From the NCBI GenBank assembly GCA_022360535.1, contig JAKSCP010000017.1:1-13566 (forward strand): DNA of 13,566 bases, in the 5' to 3' direction. This DNA is from Pseudomonadales bacterium. Lineage in GTDB: Bacteria; Pseudomonadota; Gammaproteobacteria; Pseudomonadales; Pseudohongiellaceae. Shown piece after piece: positions 8,069 through 13,205 of this stretch. The position numbers were made by a program, and so were the translations under genes. The notes below the pieces were generated by a model. The model saw only the letters and a list, made by a program, of their open reading frames with translations, was not told the origin of the DNA and did no database searches. How positions within the stretch are numbered: position 1 is the stretch's first letter; every line of letters begins with the position of its first letter.

Positions 8069-9010
8069 CTACTGGCTAAAATTTTCAAACCAAGATTCAA
8101 AGGAGCTACTTCCTATTCCTTCAACCTGTTCCAGATTTCTTACTATTTCTTCATCGACTCCCTGCCGAATCACGATCTCCACTCTTCGATTTTTTGCCCG
8201 ATCCTGAGACGTATCGTTTGAGGCAACCGGCCGGCTATCTGCAAAGCCGATTACCTGGAATCTATCGCTATCTACTGACTCTTCCTCGATCAGGGCATGG
8301 GCCACGGACAATGCTCGCAGGGAAGATAAGTGCCAATTGGTCGGGATGGCGGGCGTGGCGATGGGTCGATTGTCGGTATGCCCCTCAATGGCGACCTGCC
8401 CCTCTATTTCTGCTAACGCCTGGCGTAACTGGGAAAGCACCGGCAAAAAATCACCATTGAGTACCGAGGACCCTGAATCAAAAGATCCCCGCTCCCGGAT
8501 TCTTACCGTGATGGAGCGAAAACCGGTTTCAATCTCTACCATCTGTTCGGCAATTTCCCGAGACAGCAAGGACCGCAGTATTCGGGCGTCACGTTCAGTC
8601 TCTCTCTGCAGCTGCTCCAGGTTGTCGTAGATGAATTGTCTGGCAGCTTCCACCTCACCCTGGTTCAGCGCCCTGTCTCCTCCGTCACGACCATTGGAAT
8701 AGAAACCGGTGCGCAGAGACATACGAGTGATGTCCTGGGTTTGCTGTTGAATGATGTTCTCCATCGTAGGTTCGGGGCGGCCTGGACTAAATTCCTGGGC
8801 AATGACGGAGGTGCCCATGGGAATGCCCGACGCGCGAATCTGGTTTTGCACACCAAAAGCATCGCGCATGGAACCGGCTACCTGCTTGTACTTCTGTACG
8901 TCCATCTCAGAAAATGACAATAAAAGAACGAAGAAACACATCAGCAGCGCCATCAGGTCTGCAAATGTTGCCAACCACGCGGGTAAACCTTGTTTAACTT
9001 CGTCTTCCAC
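8069..9010 (-). CDS. pomB: Flagellar motor stator protein PomB (MotB family)
   Basis: 313 residues. A short cytoplasmic tail precedes the single transmembrane helix (about 15-34, LPAWLATFADLMALLMCFF), which carries Asp18, the conserved ion-binding residue. The plug and linker region follows, with the PomB-like stretch Q-K-Y-K-Q-V-A-G-S-M-R-D-A-F-G-V-Q (39-55) and AQEFSPGRPEPT (71-82). The OmpA-like peptidoglycan-binding domain (about 165-283) includes GHTDNRP (210-216) and the AKNRRVEI helix. These features match PomB of vibrios more closely than H+-type MotB, so sodium coupling is likely but inferred. The start is GTG at 9010; the TGAGG site overlaps the pomA stop codon, and only 11 nt separate the genes, so translation is probably coupled. 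PomB pairs with PomA as the A5B2 or A4B2 channel that drives flagellar rotation. Confidence 0.95.
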   Translation of the reverse strand: MEDEVKQGLPAWLATFADLMALLMCFFVLLLSFSEMDVQKYKQVAGSMRDAFGVQNQIRASGIPMGTSVIAQEFSPGRPEPTMENIIQQQTQDITRMSLRTGFYSNGRDGGDRALNQGEVEAARQFIYDNLEQLQRETERDARILRSLLSREIAEQMVEIETGFRSITVRIRERGSFDSGSSVLNGDFLPVLSQLRQALAEIEGQVAIEGHTDNRPIATPAIPTNWHLSSLRALSVAHALIEEESVDSDRFQVIGFADSRPVASNDTSQDRAKNRRVEIVIRQGVDEEIVRNLEQVEGIGSSSFESWFENFSQ

Positions 9011-9021
9011 AACTAGTTGCC

Positions 9022-9831
9022 TCAGGCCGCTACGGTTTCGGCCTGCATATCTTCCTCAGATGATTCAGCGTTCTGTTCGACTTTCGCCTCACGCTCCTTC
9101 GGCGTGATGTACAACTTCAGCAACGACTCCAGGACACGGGGATGCTGACCGTCCTGGATACCCAACACGCCATCAAGGCAGATTGAGTTGAGTTTGATTT
9201 CTTCTTTCCGCCGCAGCGTCAACTTGTCAGCGATGGGTTGAAACAGCATGTTGGCAAGAATGGCACCATATAAGGTGGTGAGTAGCGCTACTGCCATTGC
9301 CGGCCCGATACTCTTGGGATCATCCATGGCTGACAGCATCTGCACCAGTCCGACCAGCGTACCGATCATGCCCATAGCGGGCGCGACATCGCCCGCTGCA
9401 GTAAATACCTGAGCCCCAAGCTTATGTCGCTCTGCTGTCTCGGTTAGATCTTTGGAAAGTAGCTTGTCGATTTCTTCTACCGAGCTGCCATCAATCAACA
9501 TATCCAGCCCGGCTTTCAAAAAGGCGTTCTTGGTCTCAACTTCTTCTAAAGCCAGCACCCCTTCCTTTCTGGCCAGTGAAGCCATTTCCACAATCTCGGG
9601 AATAATTGTCTGCGGAGGCTGCAACTTATTCTTAAGCGCATTCTGCGCAACGGTCACTGCACCCGTGAATTGATTCATATTGAATTTCATCAATACCACC
9701 ATGAGTGTTCCGCCAAGCACGATTACCAGAGAGGGGATATTAAAGAAGATGCCAACGGAGCCACCCAACAGAATAGCGCCCAACACAACACCAAATGCAC
9801 CTACTAATCCGACTACAGTTGCCGTGTCCAT
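9022..9831 (-). CDS. pomA: Flagellar motor stator protein PomA (MotA family)
   Basis: 269 residues from the ATG at 9831. This start is chosen over an upstream TTG at 9843 because the N-terminus MDTATVVGL aligns with the MDLATLLGL start of vibrio PomA. Four membrane helices are visible: about 5-25, 32-50, 150-170 and 178-200. The cytoplasmic loop has the charged rotor-contacting residues R88, K89, E90 and E96 at the same numbers as in Vibrio PomA. The TM3 motif GDVAPAMGMIGTLVGLV (147-163) and TM4 block MAVALLTTLYGAI (179-191) line the ion path. A hydrophilic, acidic C-terminal tail (about 250-269) is longer than in vibrios. It is the first gene of the minus-strand unit; its leader contains a 7-bp stem-loop at 9863-9890. 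Confidence 0.95.
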   Translation of the reverse strand: MDTATVVGLVGAFGVVLGAILLGGSVGIFFNIPSLVIVLGGTLMVVLMKFNMNQFTGAVTVAQNALKNKLQPPQTIIPEIVEMASLARKEGVLALEEVETKNAFLKAGLDMLIDGSSVEEIDKLLSKDLTETAERHKLGAQVFTAAGDVAPAMGMIGTLVGLVQMLSAMDDPKSIGPAMAVALLTTLYGAILANMLFQPIADKLTLRRKEEIKLNSICLDGVLGIQDGQHPRVLESLLKLYITPKEREAKVEQNAESSEEDMQAETVAA

Positions 9832-9862
9832 GAGTACTCTCAATCTCCGTCACTTTAAGTGA

Positions 9863-9890
9863 GCCGCTGCAAAGCGTTTAGAACAGCGGC
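9863..9890 (-). promoter_or_regulatory. Stem-loop in the pomA 5' leader
   Basis: Perfect 7-bp GC-rich arms GCCGCTG/CAGCGGC with a 14-nt loop, 32 nt upstream of the pomA ATG. If transcription starts upstream of it, the hairpin sits in the 5' untranslated region and could affect stability or ribosome access. The loop seems too long and no U tract follows on the minus strand, so it is not a terminator. Confidence 0.4.
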
Positions 9891-10090
9891 GGTTAAAAAA
9901 CCTAATCTCACTTGCTAGTGTGAGAAAAAACCTACAACAGGCTCGACTTTGGAAATCGTCCTATCCTCAGATTGAGATACGACAAGATTTTGAAATTAGT
10001 TAAGGAAAAGCAGTGAAAGAAAGTCCTCACTAACCACAAGCATCAGACTTGTAGGACCAGGACTGCAGACGAGAAGGAAGTTATGTAATC

Positions 10091-10112
10091 ACACCACTCT
10101 GTCGTAGTAGAC
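10091..10112 (+). repeat. Shared flagellar promoter motif, copy A (upstream of fliL)
   Basis: Begins ACACCACTCTGTCGT and ends GTAGAC. Near-identical segments occur at 13073-13095 and 13109-13126 before fleS. It lies 82-103 nt upstream of the fliL ATG, a suitable distance for an activator site. The binding protein is not known; FleQ is a natural candidate by inference. Confidence 0.55.
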
Positions 10113-10193
10113 ACTGTGAAAACGCAACCGGGTCAACCAGCACATGACCGGGTATGGCGATCAAATAACTATTCGCGAGTAAGGGCCGGATTC

Positions 10194-10646
10194 ATGAAGT
10201 TAGTTATCTATTTGGTATTAGGTATTGTCGCTTTGGGTGGCGGCGGTGCCGGAGCCTACTATTTTGGGGCTTTGGACGGCTTGCTCGGAATCGAGGAAGA
10301 AGTGGACCCAAACGCGGAAGTTGAAGAAGAAGTCGATGATCGACCAAATCTCTTTCATACCATTCCACCCCTGACAGTCAGCTCAATACTTAACGGCAAT
10401 CTGCACTACTTGCAGGTAAAGATGTCGGTGTTAACAAAGGACGAGGACACCATTGAACTATTAGAGGACAATTCTCCTTTGATTCAGGACTCACTAATCA
10501 TGCTGCTAGATTCTTATGACCTGGCATATCTGGCCAACGTTGAAGGTAAAGAAGAACTTCGAAGCAAAGCAGAAGAAGAGATGCGCGGTCTTATCGACGA
10601 AGGCGAGATAGAGTCACTACTGTTTACCGGGTTTGTTATTCAATAG
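10194..10646 (+). CDS. fliL: Flagellar basal body-associated protein FliL
   Basis: 150 residues. A single N-terminal transmembrane helix (about 4-23, VIYLVLGIVALGGGGAGAYY) is followed by an acidic linker (34-49) and a periplasmic stomatin-like FliL domain: L-x-T-I-P-P-L-T-V near 53-62, HYLQVKMSVL (71-80), PLIQDSLIMLL (95-105), G-K-E-E-L-R (118-123) and the hallmark C-terminal FTGFVIQ ending exactly at the stop. FliL forms rings around stator units and supports their recruitment or activation. The ATG at 10194 (AAGGG at 10181-10185, 8-nt spacing) is preferred over an upstream GTG at 10116, which would add 26 residues not typical of the family. It is a single gene divergent from pomA, not the first gene of a fliLMNOPQR operon, so it may be a second fliL copy dedicated to these stators; this is inference. 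Confidence 0.9.
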   Translation: MKLVIYLVLGIVALGGGGAGAYYFGALDGLLGIEEEVDPNAEVEEEVDDRPNLFHTIPPLTVSSILNGNLHYLQVKMSVLTKDEDTIELLEDNSPLIQDSLIMLLDSYDLAYLANVEGKEELRSKAEEEMRGLIDEGEIESLLFTGFVIQ

Positions 10647-10659
10647 TACGTGACAGAAA

Positions 10660-10687
10660 AGTCGGGCTCTGACAGCAGCATTTTTTC
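10660..10687 (+). terminator. Weak candidate terminator after fliL
   Basis: GTCGG (10661-10665) can pair with CTGAC with one G-U pair around a short loop, and a run of six T begins 7 nt after the stem. The stem is short and the gap is long, so this is a tentative call. A stop to transcription is expected here because a long non-coding region follows. Confidence 0.25.
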
Positions 10688-10705
10688 CGTCAAATCTACG
10701 AATAT

Positions 10706-10723
10706 TTCCTACAAATTCCTACA
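10706..10723. repeat. Tandem direct repeat TTCCTACA x2, 10-bp period
   Basis: TTCCTACA occurs at 10706-10713 and 10716-10723, one helical turn apart. Its reverse complement TGTAGGAA occurs at 11355-11362. Same-face spacing fits cooperative binding of a DNA-binding protein, though no protein is identified. Confidence 0.4.
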
Positions 10724-10865
10724 GCACGTTGGTTTTCTGACGTTTTAAAAGTGAGTTTTGACCCTTTTGTAACGTTGTAAGTTGACCGAATCGCTTCTCA
10801 TTTTCTCCCTGTTAAACAAAAAACGGTCGTCAGAGGCTGAACATGTCAGCTTTTGGTTGCAAATA

Positions 10866-10887
10866 ATTTGTGACCCAGTTCACAAAT
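10866..10887. promoter_or_regulatory. CRP/Vfr-type cAMP receptor protein binding site (predicted)
   Basis: A perfect inverted repeat ATTTGTGA-N6-TCACAAAT containing the full CRP core TGTGA-N6-TCACA. In Pseudomonas aeruginosa, Vfr, a CRP homologue, binds the fleQ promoter and lowers its expression. Here the palindrome lies about 600 nt upstream of the fleQ start, so a distant promoter or a long leader would be needed for direct control. Confidence 0.65.
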
Positions 10888-11062
10888 CCCCATAAAGAAA
10901 TTAGAGCTGGGGAAATCCATGGAATTGTTACAAACCAGTTCTCCCCCGGTGCGTAGGTCACTTGGTATAGAGCGATTGATCGTTCGATTTCTTCCGATTT
11001 TGAAAATTCCCACACCCGTAGTCCTGTGGCTGTAAGAGCCATTCCCACACTATGTCTAGGTG

Positions 11063-11075
11063 GTCAAAAATTGAT
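11063..11075. promoter_or_regulatory. FleQ-box-like dyad
   Basis: GTCAA-AAA-TTGAT resembles the Pseudomonas FleQ box GTCAA-N4-TTGAC, with one base fewer in the spacer and one mismatch at the end. It lies about 405 nt before fleQ and could be an autoregulatory site. The match is imperfect. Confidence 0.3.
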
Positions 11076-11481
11076 CAGCACAAAATATCGTTGTTGATGG
11101 CATGCACCCCCGAAATTGGTAGGTTGCCAGTGAGTTAATCCTCATTCCTGCTCAAGATTTAAACAATCCAAATTTCAGAAATACACAATCAACCACAAAA
11201 AGTAGGTGATTTAGTTGGCTCTGTAACATTTCGGTTTTTCTTTCGCTTTAACACCGTCAAGAAAGTGTTTTGTCGAAATTTGTCTGGTTGTTTCTGCAAA
11301 TATTCGTGTGATATCAAAATACCAAGTTCGACGGATTCCATAACAATCGAACTTTGTAGGAAATTGGGTCGTGTTCCAAATGCTTTTAGGGGAAAGTAGG
11401 AACGAGTTACCAATTTGCACTGATGATTAGCAAAGCAGTAAATCACAACGCATGTAGTTAGTAACAAAAAGGGGCTGGATG

Positions 11482-12891
11482 ATGGGCAAGAAGATCCTTA
11501 TTGTGTCCAACAATGACGAAGTAACACTAAAGATTAAGGCTGTATCGGAATTTTTGGGCAAGGACGTCGCTATAACAGAAGACGTTGAATCCGCGAAATC
11601 AATCGCTCTTGAAAATCACACTATCGGCTTATGCCTGATCTCTCACGATGAGAGTGATACGGAGGAAGAACTGGTGACATTCTTCCAATCGTACTACTCG
11701 GGAATACCAGTGTATCTGGTACGCACGGATGAAAACCCGGAAGTACGCTGCAAAGCCTCAGGCATAGAGACACTTAAATTTCCCACTGACCACAATAAAA
11801 TTCTTCAGATCATAGGTATGTCTGAAGGAACGACACCGCCTAGAGAAATGCCCGACGAGACCCGTGTCAGACTCACGGGAGAATCACCGGAAATTTCACG
11901 GGTACGAGATCTGGTTAACCATGTCTCGAACACCGATGCCAACGTGCTGCTTCTCGGCGAATCGGGCACCGGTAAGGAAGTTGTTGCCCGCTCCGTGCAC
12001 GCACTCTCGAGTCGACGTAATAAACCTTTTATTGCTGTTAATTGCGCTGCTATTCCTGCTGACCTTCTCGAATCCGAGTTGTTCGGTTACGAGAAAGGCG
12101 CCTTCACCGGAGCGACTACCACCCGCCGCGGGCGCTTCGAGCTGGCGGAGGGTGGTACTCTGTTCCTGGATGAGATCGGTGATATGCCGCTACCCATGCA
12201 AGTAAAGCTGTTGCGAGTAATTCAGGAACGATCCTTCGAACGGGTAGGCGGCACCAAAAGTATGAATTGCGATGTCAGATTAATCGCAGCCACGCACCAA
12301 AACCTGGAACGTTGTATCGAACAGGGTAAGTTTCGCATGGACTTGTTCTATCGATTGAATGTTTTTCCAATCGACATCCCTCCCCTGCGCAAGCGCATCG
12401 GCGATATTCCTGTATTGCTGCGCGAGTTTGCTGAGAAAGCACGCCGAGCTTTGGGACATCTGGATGCCATCCAGTTCGACGAAGCTGTCACCATGGCGCT
12501 TTGTGATCACCCGCTCCCGGGTAATGTGCGGGAGCTGCAGAACCTGGTTGAACGACTGGCAATCCTGTACCCGGAGGAACTGATCTCACTGGATAAACTG
12601 CCTGAGCGCTATCAGGGGATACGCAGCATCCCTGATAACAACTTCGATCCAATGCCGGCTGCAATCACTGACTCGAAAATGGAATCGGAATTACTGTCTG
12701 GCAAGTTTGATCTGAAAGACTACCTCACGACATTGGAAAAGAACCTGATCTATCAGGCACTCAACAACACCAATTGGGTGGTCACACAAGCTGCAGAATC
12801 ACTTTGTTTGCGACGCACAACACTCATTCAAAAAATCCGGCGTCTGAATATTGAAAACAAAAGCAAACAGAATCTGTCTATGGGTATGTAA
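11482..12891 (+). CDS. fleQ: Sigma54-dependent flagellar master regulator FleQ/FlrA
   Basis: 469 residues from the ATG at 11482; the ATG at 11479 is also possible, but AGGGG at 11470-11474 is better spaced (7 nt) from the second. The N-terminal receiver-like domain (about 3-112) is degenerate: the acidic pocket reads SNNDE and no acceptor Asp sits in the LCLISHDES segment, as in FleQ/FlrA, so phosphorylation is not expected. The AAA+ domain (about 132-378) has Walker A GESGTGKE (159-166), the sigma54-contacting GAFTGA (206-211), Walker B GGTLFLDE (224-231), and sensor/arginine-finger segment KFRMDLFYRLNVFP. A Fis-type helix-turn-helix lies at about 418-457. FleQ/FlrA binds enhancers and drives sigma54 transcription of flagellar genes, including fleSR/flrBC, which follow. 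The AAA+ core is close to Pseudomonas FleQ, but the c-di-GMP LFRS motif is altered (TRVR). Confidence 0.92.
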   Translation: MGKKILIVSNNDEVTLKIKAVSEFLGKDVAITEDVESAKSIALENHTIGLCLISHDESDTEEELVTFFQSYYSGIPVYLVRTDENPEVRCKASGIETLKFPTDHNKILQIIGMSEGTTPPREMPDETRVRLTGESPEISRVRDLVNHVSNTDANVLLLGESGTGKEVVARSVHALSSRRNKPFIAVNCAAIPADLLESELFGYEKGAFTGATTTRRGRFELAEGGTLFLDEIGDMPLPMQVKLLRVIQERSFERVGGTKSMNCDVRLIAATHQNLERCIEQGKFRMDLFYRLNVFPIDIPPLRKRIGDIPVLLREFAEKARRALGHLDAIQFDEAVTMALCDHPLPGNVRELQNLVERLAILYPEELISLDKLPERYQGIRSIPDNNFDPMPAAITDSKMESELLSGKFDLKDYLTTLEKNLIYQALNNTNWVVTQAAESLCLRRTTLIQKIRRLNIENKSKQNLSMGM

Positions 12892-12895
12892 GGTT

Positions 12896-12909
12896 TAGGA
12901 ATTTTCCTA
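12896..12909. repeat. Perfect dyad TAGGAA-TT-TTCCTA just after fleQ
   Basis: Inverted 6-bp arms with a 2-nt centre, five bases after the fleQ stop codon. It contains the TTCCTAC heptamer also found upstream of fleQ. Possibly an operator; function unknown. Confidence 0.4.
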
Positions 12910-12929
12910 CCGAAAACACAGCTACTTCT

Positions 12930-12947
12930 ATAGCTAATCTTAGCTAT
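12930..12947. repeat. Perfect dyad ATAGCTAA-TC-TTAGCTAT
   Basis: 8-bp inverted arms with a 2-nt centre between the fleQ stop and its terminator. The two-base centre is too small for a good RNA hairpin loop, so a protein-binding palindrome is at least as likely. Confidence 0.45.
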
Positions 12948-12954
12948 CCTCGGT

Positions 12955-12994
12955 AACCAGTCAGGGCATTGTCCCTGGCTGGTTTTTTCTTTTA
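12955..12994 (+). terminator. Rho-independent terminator of fleQ
   Basis: A 12-bp stem pairs AACCAGTCAGGG (12955-12966) with CCCTGGCTGGTT (12973-12984), with a single G-U pair and a 6-nt loop, followed by a T-rich run TTTTTTCTTTT from about 12983. This is a strong signal and indicates that fleQ is transcribed separately from fleS. Confidence 0.9.
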
Positions 12995-13040
12995 AGTCTT
13001 TTTAGAAATTATCAATTGCTGCTGTCACATTAAATGCACA

Positions 13041-13072
13041 GTCAAATTACTGTCTGTGAAAAAGTTGACAGA
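13041..13072. promoter_or_regulatory. Candidate enhancer dyads upstream of the fleS sigma54 promoter
   Basis: GTCAA-ATTA-CTGTC (13041-13054) partly matches the FleQ box GTCAA-N4-TTGAC. CTGTC (13050-13054) and GACAG (13067-13071) form a further inverted pair, as do TCTGT (13053-13057) and ACAGA (13068-13072). They lie about 60-90 nt upstream of the -24 element, where activators of sigma54 promoters usually bind. Confidence 0.35.
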
Positions 13073-13095
13073 ACACCACTTTGTCCTCTGTAGAC
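13073..13095 (+). repeat. Shared flagellar promoter motif, copy B
   Basis: Begins ACACCACTTTGTC and ends TGTAGAC, matching copy A at 10091-10112 at most positions. It ends 35 nt upstream of the fleS sigma54 element. Confidence 0.55.
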
Positions 13096-13108
13096 CTGCG
13101 TTTTACCT

Positions 13109-13126
13109 ACACCACTACTCTGTCGT
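13109..13126 (+). repeat. Shared flagellar promoter motif, copy C
   Basis: ACACCACTACTCTGTCGT equals the first 15 bases of copy A with a 3-nt insertion (ACT). It lies immediately upstream of the -24 element. Confidence 0.5.
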
Positions 13127-13130
13127 GATT

Positions 13131-13147
13131 TTGGCATAGTGCTTGCA
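13131..13147 (+). promoter_or_regulatory. Sigma54 (RpoN) -24/-12 promoter of fleS
   Basis: TTGGCATAGTGCTTGCA matches the consensus YTGGCACG-N4-TTGCW closely: the invariant GG (13133-13134) and GC (13145-13146) are separated by exactly 10 nt. Transcription would start near 13158, giving a leader of about 48 nt before the ATG at 13206. It follows the fleQ terminator and fits activation of fleSR/flrBC by FleQ/FlrA. Confidence 0.85.
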
Positions 13148-13205
13148 AACTCAGATACAAGGGCCCACATGGGCTAACAAAAAATTGGCCTGGGGTTTAA
13201 ACATC

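Larger units (their letters stand above)
9832..10193. promoter_or_regulatory. Divergent regulatory region between pomA and fliL
   Basis: This 362-nt non-coding region must drive pomA leftward and fliL rightward. It contains a stem-loop with GCCGCTG (9863-9869) and CAGCGGC (9884-9890) in the pomA leader; a CTCAC/GTGAG dyad at 9908-9924; a bulged hairpin with ACAAG (10036-10040) and CTTGT (10048-10052), flanked by GTCCT (10023-10027) and AGGAC (10053-10057); the copy A motif at 10091-10112, shared with the fleS promoter region; and a GGTCA/TGACC dyad at 10131-10135 and 10145-10149. I found no convincing sigma54 or sigma28 element for either gene. Confidence 0.55.
10647..11478. promoter_or_regulatory. 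Long AT-rich non-coding region upstream of fleQ
   Basis: Over 800 nt with no credible gene: the short minus-strand frames here lack domains, ribosome sites and typical composition. Visible signals are a tandem TTCCTACA repeat with 10-bp period (10706-10723), a perfect CRP/Vfr-like palindrome (10866-10887), a FleQ-box-like dyad GTCAA-AAA-TTGAT (11063-11075), and two GTAGGAA heptamers (11356-11362 and 11396-11402). A weak sigma70-like TTGCAC (11415-11420), 17 nt before GTAAAT, is the nearest promoter candidate to fleQ. The length suggests a multi-input promoter for the master regulator or an unannotated small RNA. Confidence 0.5.

Noticed and set aside
9886..9904. GG-N10-GC on the minus strand upstream of pomA as a sigma54 promoter
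   Set aside because: Only the two dinucleotides match (AGGTTTTTTAACCGCC); the rest of the -24 and -12 elements is absent, and such spacing arises often by chance.
10131..10162. Possible sigma28 (FliA) promoter for fliL with GGCGATCA as the -10
   Set aside because: No TAAA-type -35 at the right spacing.
10116..10193. 26-residue N-terminal extension of FliL from the GTG at 10116
   Set aside because: The extension is polar and unlike FliL N-termini, and the ATG at 10194 starts directly at the membrane helix with a ribosome site.
10830..11048. Minus-strand frame of 72 codons in the fleQ upstream region
   Set aside because: No recognisable domain or ribosome site, and it covers the CRP-like palindrome; it looks like chance.
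11189..11467. Minus-strand frame of 92 codons before fleQ
   Set aside because: Composition rich in Cys/Phe/Thr without domain, no ribosome site, overlaps the probable fleQ promoter.
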